Assembly: GCA_015680685.1 (NCBI GenBank)
Contig: MNCI01008036.1
Span: forward strand, 165,664-229,663
Direction of reading: 5' to 3'
DNA from: Gnetum montanum
Taxonomy: Eukaryota > Streptophyta > Gnetopsida > Gnetales > Gnetaceae
DNA: 64,000 nt
Part shown: one piece after another, positions 23,790 through 34,371 of the stretch
How the letters are laid out: each line of letters starts with the position of its first letter
Numbering within the stretch: the first letter of the stretch is position 1
Position numbers and translations under genes: made by a program
The notes under the pieces: model-generated
Databases searched by the model: none
The model's input: only the letters and a program-made list of their open reading frames with translations
Told to the model about the DNA's origin: nothing

Positions 23790-25963
23790 TTAAGACCCAG
23801 TCATACTTACCCCATTGGGGTTCACACACTTGATTAGAGTTGACATAGTGGGCAAGTTATAAGATGTGGTTAATTTATAAGGAGTTGACCCACTATGGTA
23901 CTTGCGACCGTAAGATGGTATGCACGGATTAACATGTCTCCCCATGTGGCTATCTTCATTGGGCCGCATGGTTGTTGGAGTATTGAGTGATGGCTCTAAT
24001 AAGGTAACATGAGGCATTGGGTTCAAATAGGAAGATGCACCACAATGTTGGACTTGTGCTGAGTTGGCGGATGCAGTGGTTTCTGAACTATGGTGGCCCT
24101 TTCTACGATCACTTCTAAAGAAGGGATGCCTATGATGTTGTGGAGGATTCCCATTGCTATTGATAGTAGAAGCACAAGTAACATTCATGGGTTGATGTTG
24201 TGATGCAAATCCCTCAAGAACAACTAGTGGCAATGTAGAAGGAGGTAAAGGATGAGAACGTTGGAATTGAGGAGAAGTGAAAGGTACCCAAGGTGGTGGT
24301 CCTATTGGAAAGGATATGGGTTGATGGTATTGAGGAGAATGATAATAATATGGTGACATAGAGTATGTTGACCCAGTTGGGGAAAAAGAATGTTGAACTT
24401 GATAGGCACTTGGGTTCGGATGATATGAAGCGTGTACCCAGTTCGAGGGCGGCCTCCCCCATGACTAGGATTGTTGCCACTGTGATTGAACATAGTATCT
24501 TTGTATGAACTCTGGGTGCAACACTCTTCCCCAATGCTCATGCAAATCTGACAAGATTGGGCATTAGCCCTTGGGATGATCGTACAGGCAAATGTTACAT
24601 TGATACATATGATTAACAGTTGAGTTCTTATTCTCTTCAACCCTTCTTTTTGATTGTCTAAAGATGTTGTCCTGTTTCTTGGTTCATCATAACTCTACCT
24701 CCAATAATGTTGGCATATTCTCCACAATTTTTATGCATCCATTCCATCATCTTATTGATCTTTGCCTCAATTTCATTTAATGATTGTAATGTTGGCAAAG
24801 ATGATTCCACCTCCTTGAGGTGAGTTGATTTCTCCTATTTCAAATTATGGACCTTTGTTGATGTAAGATTTTGGTCCTATTGATATTTTTCAACATTCTC
24901 CCATCTAGTCATTTCTCCTTCTTCTTTTGCTATCTACTTAATAAGTTCTTGGATTTGATGGGTTCGTAGCTCGTATAGTTGACCTTCGGCATACATCCCT
25001 AAGGTTTCCCTTGTTTCATTATGGAGCCCATCAACAATGTGGTATATAGCCTTTTCTCAAAGAACTCATGGCCTGGGCAGTTGTTTAACAATGCATAATA
25101 TCTTTCTAAGGCCATGTCCAAGGGTTCATGTTGTGCTTGTTTCCACTCTTGGATTTGTTTCCTCAAGGCTGACACTCTTACATAAGTTTGATATTTTTCA
25201 TTGAAAAGCTCTACCATTGTTGGCCAATGTTGAATTGATTTGGGTTTTAGGGACCTATACCATACTTTTACTTGATCAACAAGTGTCACAGGAAAGAGCT
25301 TAAGTTTTTACCATCCATTATCGATATTTTTCATACCCAGGCATCATGGAAGGCTTGTAGATGTTGTTGTGGGTCTAAATCATAGCCTCCTGAAATTTTG
25401 AAAAAGTTGTTTAAATCAAGCACGGGTAGACGGATTTCCTTACGATACTTGTGGGCTATTCTAATAGCCTCTTGTATATGCATTAGGCTCTTAGTGGCCA
25501 ACAAGGGTTCATCACCACTAGCTAGGTTATGAGTTTTTGAGTTGGGACGATGTTTTCATTGTTCATGTTGGCGTTTCTAACTTTGCTCGTGGGTTCAATT
25601 TCTATTTCTACATCGACCCCTAGACAGATGATCATCCATGTCACGACCTAACGTTGAAGGAGAAAAGGAAGATAAAGAGTTGGAAGACTCGTCATGACTT
25701 TTGTAAGTCTCCCAATCATCCTTGGATAAATTTTTATTAATTATTAAGAAGGTCCTATGCCTTACGGGCCCCCTCGTTCTATGGGATGTCCCATCCTCGC
25801 TAGAGGTGTTAGAGTTGGATGACGAGAGTCCATGAGTATCCTTGGGATGTCTATGAACATATGAAACTCCTACATAAGATTGAGTACTCCAAACTTCTTC
25901 ATTGGTTCTCCAATGAATTGCCTTGCTAGATGTTGCATTATCACTATCTTGTGAAAGAGACAT
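23790..25963 (-). pseudogene. E1 gag (degenerate, sole coding region)
   Basis: Start at 25963 (MSLSQDSDNATSSKAIHW), about 110 bases from the primer-binding site. 25289-24999 carries the retrotransposon gag core: DQVKVWYRSLKPKSIQHWPT, then LFNEKYQTY, QIQEWKQAQHEPLDMALERY and NNCPGHEF. Near 24560 a Cys cluster (SCQICMSIGEECC) sits where the zinc knuckle belongs. 24359-23790 is a Pro/His/Ser-rich stretch ending at IKCVNPNGVSMTGS. Stops and frameshifts break it into at least four pieces. A Gag-only product would still package RNA in trans systems (inference). Confidence 0.7.
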
Positions 25964-26074
25964 GGTTGTAACTTTGTGTGTGATTTAATTGCAACTATTC
26001 TTTTTGAAAGATATATCATTAATACTTGTTACAATGATCTTGTATGATGTAACTAATCTAAATAACTAGCACCA

Positions 26075-26093
26075 TCCCCGGCAACAACGCCAA
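26075..26093 (-). promoter_or_regulatory. E1 primer-binding site
   Basis: Minus strand TTGGCGTTGTTGCCGGGGA, directly abutting the LTR end. It is the best preserved primer-binding site in the window and close to the Athila/Tat consensus TTGGCGCCGTTGCCGGGGA. Confidence 0.8.
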
Positions 26094-26994
26094 TGATGAG
26101 TGGCAAGGTACCCCTACACTCAACCATATGAATACGAGCGTTTCACGCATGATCTAGTCGAACTCCACATACAGGCTAGTTGTGGTATCTAGAGAGTTAC
26201 TCATTGATCATAGTTCGTTGTCTTTCCACCTGGACTAGTATTTTCTTTACCACGTATGGTTTAGTCCAGAGTGAGGTGTATGATGTGTTCCTAAACTAAT
26301 GCTACTCCTGGAAGCAATGGAAAATAATCTTTAATTAAGCTAGGAGGAAAAGGGAGAGAGAGAGCTATGCTAAGAGGAGATAGGGGGAGAGAATCTAAAT
26401 TAGCCTAAGTGTGATGAGCATCCATTCCTTAATCATTCGTACACATCTTGGACCTCATGCACGGCTACCACTAGGATTACCAAGCACATGACCTAAGTAT
26501 GCTACTAGGATACTAAGTAGTCACACTTAAATGCTTGTGATTAATTCATACTCATTCTACATTTAATAGGAGTTTATGGTAAAGAGATGTTAACTACAAA
26601 ATCAATAAATAATAATAACAATTAAATAATTAAGCTAAGTGAATGCTACAATGATGAAGTAATCTCGATCTTTATTTTTGATCATGTGCGTGTCCAAGTA
26701 CGTCACACTCGAATAAAGGATGTCGTACAATTACAATCATCATACCGCGAGCATGCACTAAGAAATAATTCTAACTCTAAGAAGGAAAAACTAAAAGAGT
26801 TTGTGTAAGGAACTAAGAACTAATGCCAAAACCAAGTGTGTCGCCTCTTATTTATGGGCAATGAGACAGGACCCAATATCGGATGTCCAATATCGCTTGG
26901 CAGTCCCGATATTGCGAACCCGATATCGCATACCCAATATCAAGGGTCTAATATCGAGGTCCGATAATAGGACCTGATAGAACATGACTCATCA
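26094..26994 (-). repeat. E1 5' LTR (right copy)
   Basis: 901 bases, TGATGAGTGG at the left end and CATGACTCATCA at the right end. Followed by the target duplication CCACT. The whole length matches 20898-21793. Confidence 0.9.
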
Positions 26995-26999
26995 CCACT

Positions 27000-27023
27000 C
27001 ATCATTGTTGCTATTACCAGGGA
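27000..27023 (+). promoter_or_regulatory. E2 LTR terminus and primer-binding site
   Basis: catca (27000-27004) is the displaced end of the E2 5' LTR. It is followed at once by TTGTTGCTATTACCAGGGA (27005-27023), a decayed form of TTGGCGCCGTTGCCGGGGA. Confidence 0.7.
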
Positions 27024-27162
27024 CTTGTGGTTTGCTATGTGCACTCTCTAAGACTTAGTGAAAATTATTTAAGATCGTTGGAACGAATCTTAAAGTTGCA
27101 ATAATTCAAATAATTATTATTATTATACTTAAAGCATATCATTCTTTTTCTTCTAAGCGAAA

Positions 27163-29140
27163 ATGTCTTCTCACAAGCATGATGAATCGAAACCGACAAT
27201 GCCCCAATAATTCAAAGTGATGTATACTCATCCAGATGAGTTTGTGCCTAATTTCACCTTCATCTTACACCAAGATGAACAATTGTGGTGGAGAGACATG
27301 GAGTGCAATGTTGTATTACTACCCGACTAATCTATTCCTGGAATGCTACTCCAAACTCTTAAGAGGCTGGGCATCCAAGATCTCCATGAAGAATACACTA
27401 TGCAAGACCATGACTATTGAGACTACTATCCCACTGAAACATAATACAAAAGAGATCAACAAGGGAAGAAGCGTTATGAAGCTACAAAGGAAAAATAGTT
27501 CACTAACCCCTTGTTCCTATTGAACCAAAAAGAAAATGAGGATCCTCCCTCTAGGAGTTCTCAACATGAAGATTCTCCATCCCTTAACTCTAATGAAGGG
27601 GTCTTAAACCCAAACTTACAATCCACTATCAACAATCCTAGTTCAAGCAAAAATGAGGGGCAAGGCAAGGGCTTAGGTAAGCATCATGATAAAGATAAAT
27701 CTAATGATCATGGTTGTGATAAGTAGAGAAGAGGTGGCAACCACCATGGCGGTGGTAGTCCTCCATCCTCCTTGTCCTCTTCATCCACATCTTCTTCCTC
27801 CTCCTTTAAATTTAACTAAAATTGTAGAGGATGAAACAATGATGGAGGTGAACGATAAGACAATAATGATCACAAATCCTACCATGAATGTAGGGATAGT
27901 AGAGGACATCATAGGTATCATCAAAATCATGATTATGATGAACCTTTACTTGCAACTCGAAGCATGCTAAACATCACAAAGGTAGTCAAAATTCCAACCA
28001 AGCATATGAAAGATAGTACAATTAAGAGTTTGGATATGAACAATATCTCCAGATTTGAAGGGGGCTATAACTTAGATCCACAGACCCATCTTCAAGCCTT
28101 TCACGATGCCTATGCCTTGTAGAAAATCAAAAATAACTAGAAAAAACTTAAGCTATTTCCCAGGATACTCACAAAAGAAGAAGAAAGTTAGTACCACTCT
28201 TTGGAGCTAGAATCAATTCATAGATGCAATATGATGCTTGAGTTGTTTAATGATAAATATCAAACGTACTCCCAAGTGTCCAATATGAGAAAGAAAATCC
28301 AAGGCTGGTGACAAGGAACACATGAATCCTTGGGTTTAGCCATGGATAGGCATTATTCCCTTCTACAAAGATGTCCTAGCCATGGTTATTCTCAACAAGA
28401 GCAACTTTACCATATCATAGATAGGCTTTAATCAGAAATGAGGAGAACTCTTAAGGCCTATGCCTAAGAGAGATTATTACAACTTCGAGCCCATCCAATC
28501 CAAAGGTTGATTGAATAGGTTACAAAAGAAGAAGGAGAATTAAAGAAACAGAAAAGTGCTAAAGAATATAATTAGGACCCTTCCATTAGAAAAAGTGAGG
28601 TTCAATTTTGTGACAATGAGGGGGTGGCATCACCTAATTTTAGCTAAGATGGAAAAAATGTGGAAATCTTTGGATAAAAAATTTCAAATTGCTCTAAACA
28701 TTGTAGAGAAAACCAAAGAGTAAGGTAGTGATTGTGATCGCAAGAGAAGAAAGAAAGCTAAACATGCCTAAAAAAGGGGTCAGGGCAAAGTTGCTACAAT
28801 AGAAGAGTTTGTGGAGTCAAAATCAAATGATGATAGTGGATGTGACATCTGCCAATATGAACATCCTAATGAATGTTGCCTTGTTATGTCACAATTACAA
28901 GAATCTAAGGTGTATGCTCTAAGTCCTAGGTTGGCAAGAAGGTAAGCACCTAGAAGATTACCTTATTCTCAAGGCAATCCTAGGTAGTTTCACTAACAAC
29001 AACAAGCTTATTATCCAAGTGGAGCTCCACCACAACCATATGAGCAGTATCATCAGTGCAGCATCCACAGTCATGGGGGATGCCATTGCCGAGGAACTAA
29101 TATCCTTACAGGCAACTAGATCCATATGGGTACTATGTTC
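27163..29140 (+). pseudogene. E2 gag (degenerate)
   Basis: Start ATG 27163 (MSSHKHDESKPTMPQ), matching the E3 start at 42635. Next block HPDEFVPNFTFILHQDEQLW near 27232. 27511-27726 is Ser/Asn/Lys-rich (HEDSPSLNSNEGVLNPN). A gag-core segment (MMLELFNDKYQTYSQVSNMR) lies near 28230-28290, and a zinc-knuckle-like CDICQYEHPNECC near 28850 has shorter spacing than CX2CX4HX4C. Frequent stops and frameshifts show the copy is dead. The C-terminal Pro/Tyr-rich part runs into the protease. Confidence 0.7.
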
Positions 29141-29559
29141 AACAACCTATGTCTTTGTGTGACTCTTCTACTCTTACTTCTCTTCAACATTACTACTACC
29201 CCTTGAAGTACTTTAGAGCTCATTCTCCATCTCCTAGTCATGGGCCCCCATTTCATCAATATCCTCCTCATCCTTTTGCACATGTCCCTCCACCCTAAAC
29301 CCAATTACCACCTGCTCCATTCATGCAAAGCGATATTCCCATGCAACCACAACAACATAGCACTACTAGGGCCATTAACTTACAACCAATTTATCTACTG
29401 AATGGTTCAAAACCTAGACCCAGAAAAATACCATTATTCCAAACTAATAGCCCTATAAAGCCCTCACCGACTCATGCGGCTAGTTTCCCTATGTCTCCTC
29501 ATCCTCTACATCTATTCCTTTCAAGAATCCTTCAAACCAAATGCCTTCCAAGATCTACA

Positions 29560-30100
29560 CAGTCATGTTAACCCATGTTGTATCCGATTGGATCAACACT
29601 GGTAGCCTTCCTAGAAAAACAGATGATCCTAGAAGTTCCCTCATCTACTTGTAGATTTCTAGGAATAAGCCATGCAAGGCTCTTCTTGATTCATGATTTA
29701 GTGTCAACCTGATTTCTCACAAAATGTACAAAGCTTAGAACCTTCTCCTCTTAAGAAAATAAACATTCATTTAGAATTGGTAAATTCATCCATCACTATT
29801 CCCTTAACATGGTGAAGGATATTGTGATCTTTGTCTATGGATGATCCTATCTTACTAATTTCTTGGTGATCAAGGTTGACAACTGCAAGGGGGACTTTCC
29901 AATCATTATGGAAAGGGCTTATTTAAGCATGATTGATGTGCAAATGGACATCAGAGATCTTTCCCTAATAATTTCCAAGGAAAATGCATTTGGAAAAATC
30001 GATAGGAAGAGAGTTCCATGCATCACGTATAGTGATATAGGGTGCAATTGTGTGCAAAAATTATGGTCTATCAAAAGCATATCAATCAAAGCATGCAAAT
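29560..30100 (+). pseudogene. E2 aspartic protease (degenerate)
   Basis: Near 29665-29730 the frame reads KPCKALLDS, a stop, FSVNLISHKMYKA, so the catalytic DSG is broken by a TGA in place of Gly (gga to tga). 29863-30102 is open: VDNCKGDFPIIMERAYLSMI, with IIMERA in place of the usual IILGR. E3 has the homologous intact loop LLDSGSSVNLISHEMY at 39902-40165. Confidence 0.7.
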
Positions 30101-30499
30101 AGTATACAAAAGAGTCTAAAATTCAAAAGTGCTTGTATGTAGTAGCCACAAAGTAGGAAGTCACCTAGTGGTTAATAGCTGATCCTGAAAGTAATGCATT
30201 TTGCATGGAACTAACTAAGACCTTAACATGTGCCTATGTTAAAGGCATTAATGAACTGGAGCAAGTTCATCACCAACTCTCTGATGATAAACCTAATGAT
30301 ACTTATTGTGGAGACTTGGAAATCCCTGAAATTTTGCAATAAAAGCCCTTAGATTTAAAAGCTCTAGCTGCTAGCATGGAGTATGCATTTTTGAAAAATG
30401 GCAAGTAAGTAATAATCAATGTCAACCTTGCTCCTAAACAAAAAGAGAAGTTGTTGAGCATGATTAACAAATGGTCAACAACCTTTGCTTGTTCATATC

Positions 30500-31440
30500 C
30501 TAAACTCACTAAGAATCATCCTAGGATATGCCATCAGATCTCTACGAATCCTTCCATCAAGCCAAAGAGGAAGTTGCAGCGACAACCGAACCCCAAATTG
30601 AAGTAGATAATCAAAGAGAAAATTGAATAACTCCTCAAGGTAGGGTTTATCTATCTAATTATGGATAGAAAGTGAGTTATCCCACTTGTGATTGTGTAAA
30701 AGAAATATGGTAATTGGAGGATGTGTAATGATTTCAAGCTATATAACATGGCAATGTTCAAAGATCATTTTTTGTTGCCAATTGCGAACCAATTGTTGGA
30801 TACTACTTTCAGGCATTATTTTTATAGATTTTTGGATGGTAATAGTGGCTATAACTAAATTCAAATCATGTCAAAAGATCAGACCAAAATAACATTCACA
30901 TATCCCTGGGGGACTTTTGCATATCGAAAGATGCCATTTAGTCTATGTAAGGCCCTTGCAACTTTTCAACACCTCATCCTAGAAATTTTTTAGCAACAGA
31001 TTGGTATTAGGATGGAAGTCTTCATGGATTACTTCTTCACCTATCGTGCTACATTTGAGTAAGCCTTGGACCACTTTGAGTAAGTGCTTAAAAGATGTGT
31101 GGAGACCAATCTTCGGCTCAATTAGCAAAAGAGCCATCTCATGGTCTAGGAGGGCATTGTGTTGAGGCATAGAATCTCACAAGCAAGGATTGAGATGGAT
31201 CCAAAAAATATTAGGGTCATCCAAGGAATAACCTACCAACTGAAAAATATTAAAGATGTTTACTCATTCCTTGGACACACTAGCTACTATCAACAATTCA
31301 TAAAGAATGTCTCTAAGATTGCTAAACCATTGGTCAAGCTCACAAAGAAAGATGCTCTATTCTTATGGACCAAGAAATGCAAAAAGGCATTCTAGCAACT
31401 CAATGAAAAGCTTGTAGAAACTCCAATTCTATGAGCACCT
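30500..31440 (+). pseudogene. E2 reverse transcriptase (degenerate)
   Basis: Gypsy RT with motifs in order: FKDHFLLPIANQLLD near 30759, RFLDGNSGYN near 30826, TYPWGTFAYRKMPFSLCKA near 30898, MEVFMDYFF near 31014 where the catalytic pair is D-Y instead of D-D, and DVYSFLGHTSYYQQFIKNVSK in 31159-31395. Stops are scattered through it. The D to Y change at the active site would itself be inactivating. Confidence 0.8.
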
Positions 31441-31830
31441 GACTAGTCCCATCCATTTCACATCATGACAGATGCATCGAATTTTGCCTTGGGAGTTGTG
31501 CTTACGCAGTTAGATGATCAAAAACATCCTTATTACATCCATTGCACAAACCAAAGCATTGTCGATGCCTAACTCCACTACACCATAATAGAACAAGAGC
31601 TAATGGTAGTGGTGTATGCCTTGGAGAAATTCAGTAACTATTTTCCTAAATACAAGGTGTTTGTGCACATCGACCATAGTGCCATTTGCTTCCTAATGAA
31701 TAAGTCGATAGTGAGCCCCCATGTCATACAGTGGTTGGTGATCTTACAGAAGTTCAATCTTACAATGGTAGATCAAAAGGGAACTGAGAACATGATTGCT
31801 AATCACTTGTCTTAGTTATGATGGAACACC
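31440..31830 (+). pseudogene. E2 RNase H (degenerate)
   Basis: FHIMTDASNFALGVVLTQLD near 31458 with the catalytic Asp intact, EQELMVVVYALEKFSNYFPK near 31590, and VFVHIDHSAICFLMNKS near 31660. The open part is 31603-31815, ending in QKGTENMIANHLS. Upstream stops separate it from RT. Confidence 0.8.
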
Positions 31831-31989
31831 AAAGAGGAGAGTAGTCTGGTCTCTGATCAATTTCCTAATGAACTCCTCTTTGATAATGTAATAAATGAAC
31901 AAGTGCCCACTAAACTAAATTGGTACAGTGGCATACTCACTTATCTTCTCACTTAGGAGATGCCATAAGACTTGGACCACTAGAAGAAA

Positions 31990-33150
31990 TAGTAGTTTCT
32001 TCATCAAGCCAAATGCTTCATAGAGATTAACGACCACCTTTACAAGGTATGCACCAATGACATAGTTCGTTGGTGTGTCCTTGATGTTGATCAACTATGC
32101 ATTCTCAAAGATGCTCATGAGGGTCCTTGTGGGGGCCACTATGAAAGGAGATGTATGTCCATTAAGATCTTGATGGTAGGGTGTTATAAGCTAATAATCT
32201 TCAAGAATCTCCACCAATTCATCTGCTTTTGTGACCACTATCAATGAGATGGAGGGATGATCACTCGAATGGAGGGGCCTCAATAGTGGATCCAACCATT
32301 AGAATCCTTCAACATCTAGGGCATAGACTTCGTGGGTCCCATCACACCCATGTCAAATGAAAAGGTGTACATCATAGTCACTCTTAACTATTGTACAAAA
32401 TGGGTAGAAGTAGCAACCATCATCAACTATAGATCTTTTACTACTACTTGGTTTGTACAAAAAAATGTTGTAAATAGGTTTGGAGTGCCATGTGCATTGA
32501 TTTCTACCATGGAAATCATTTTACAAGTACTAGCTTTTGCAAACTCATGCAACGCTTAGGGGTTGAACATAAATTAACAACACCTTACCATTTCCAAGCC
32601 AATGGTCAAGCTAAGGTTACTAATAGGAAGATCTAAAAAATCCTAACAAGAACAATTAGCGAATATAGGAGAGACTAAATCACAAAACTCAATGATGCCC
32701 GTTAGGCTTACTACTCCACAAGGAAACTCCTTATAGACTACTCTCCCTATGAGCTAGTGTACAGGAAATTGCCAATCCTTCCAATTTAATCTAAGCTTCG
32801 TACACTTTTAATAGCTTGTGACATTTATCTTGACCTTAGCCTAGCACAGAAAGAAAGACTAATCAACCTTAATATGCTAGATGAGAATAGATTGGTGGCC
32901 CTATCCTTGAATGAGGTGCATAAGGCATTTAACAAAAAGTGCCATGACCTTAGAATAAGGAAACTCAAATTCCAACTTGGAGACAAGCTCCTTTACTTGA
33001 ACCCCACACATGTACCTCAAAAAACCAAGTTTCAAACATTGTGGAAAGGACCTTATATCATTTATGAAACTTTTCCTTCTAAGGCCATGTTAATCTACAA
33101 ACTTGAGTGCCCAAAAGAAAAGGCAATTAGTCAACACACAATAAGTTAAA
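31990..33150 (+). pseudogene. E2 integrase (degenerate)
   Basis: HHCC region near 32090-32280 (DAHEGPCGGHYERR ... QFICFCDHYQ, where the second Cys pair is damaged; E3 has CSCERCERYG). Core: GIDFVGPITPMSNEKVY near 32321 with the first catalytic Asp, NRFGVPCALIS near 32474, TTPYHFQANGQAKVTNRKI near 32579 with Glu lost. 32874-33149 is the C-terminal part: LRIRKLKFQLGDKLLYLNP and LWKGPYIIYETFPSKAM. The Glu to Lys loss and stops make it non-functional. Confidence 0.8.
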
Positions 33151-33521
33151 CCTTTCCATAAGCCCAACCAAGCCAGTGGAAGCAACACCTCCTCAGATGG
33201 ACAATCTTGCTCAATTTCTTAAATCTTCTCTTTTCAAATCAGTCATGGGGGAGATGGCCATCTATGCTAATTATTAAAGTGGCTCCTTAAATTTTCTACC
33301 TTTTTGTATTACACTTTCTTTCTTTTTATACCTTTTTGTTTTACACTTTGTTATTTTTCCAATTTTTATTTTACAACATCGTTAGTATGTTTTGACTTTC
33401 TTAAATATTTTATAATTTATTTTATATTTTACTTTATTTATGTATGATTTTTTCTCATTGTTTTCTAATAAAAGTGCTTTATTGTCAACAACACACAGAG
33501 ATGTTGTAGTTGTTTGCTAAT
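33150..33521 (+). mobile_element. E2 post-pol spacer (left part), with internal polypurine-like tract
   Basis: Non-coding. tcatgggggag at 33243-33253 is polypurine-like. A T-rich run follows (33290-33480). The sequence is the reverse complement homologue of E3 at about 36170-36460. It is cut at 33521 by E3; the last bases are CTAAT. Confidence 0.7.
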
Positions 33522-34371
33522 TAATGAGCAACGAGGTACCCCTATGCCTAACCATACAAATCACTAAGGCGTTACGCATGATCTAGTCAAATTCCATGGA
33601 CCTATCGTTATCTCATACACTAATTCCTCTAGGAAGTAAAGTGGTGTTGAGAATGTTCATTGTCTTCCCAACTACACTTGTGAGGCTCAAGGGTATGGCT
33701 TAAGCATAATTGAGGTACATGAATTTTTATCATTTTGTGTTTTATGGATGTAATCACCTACAATAAGAATAAAGGATAGAGTAGATTGAAACTAATGTCT
33801 ATTGCTTAGCTAGCCTAACACAAGTAACTATCCCACATTCCTGGACACATCTTGAACACATATAGCACTATTGGACTACCAAACGTTAAGCATTGCTAGG
33901 TTACCAAGTACTATATGAATGCTTGAAGTGGTCATGCTCATGTTCATTAATTGCTAGAAATAAATTGCTTAATGAAATGCATTAAAGTAAAGAACAAGAA
34001 AGTAAAATGCAATAAAGAAAATATTAAGCTATTCTCAGTGCTACAAGGATTGCCAAAAGAGTTTGTTTCATTTCCATCACACTACTATGCTCAGGTACAT
34101 CGGTGCTCGAACAAAGAACAGTACACACTTTAGACTCCTTCTATGGGCACTTAGAAAATATTCTAACTTTGAGGAGAATGAATTGCAAGAGCTTCGCTAC
34201 CTTGCTTGAAAACTGAAAACTAAAACTATTCAAAATTGACTCAAAACGGGATCCCATGCATGGCATTCATAGACTTGAGGAATATACCCCAACATCAAAT
34301 ATCCAATGTCGGATCCAAGCCCCAACATTGTGTACCCAACGTCATGGCCAATACAAAATGGTGATTCATCA
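33522..34371 (-). repeat. E3 3' LTR (left copy)
   Basis: 850 bases, TAATGAGCAACGAGGTACCC to GGTGATTCATCA. The opening TG is decayed to TA. It matches 42796-43501 over most of its length. The right end continues into catacccccatg, the polypurine tract. Confidence 0.85.

Larger units (their letters stand above)
20898..26994 (-). mobile_element. E1: non-autonomous gag-only LTR element nested in the E2 5' LTR
   Basis: LTRs 20898-21793 (3') and 26094-26994 (5'), primer-binding site 26075-26093, gag 25963-23790, then a spacer down to 22036. Perfect 5-base target duplication CCACT at 20893-20897 and 26995-26999. No protease, RT, RNase H or integrase is visible, so movement would have needed enzymes from a related element such as E2 or E3. 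It sits five bases inside the end of the E2 LTR. Confidence 0.85.

Noticed and set aside
24214-24640. Two overlapping minus-strand ORFs (106 and 112 codons) beside the gag C-terminus
   Set aside because: They are alternative frames over the frameshifted gag of E1, not separate genes.
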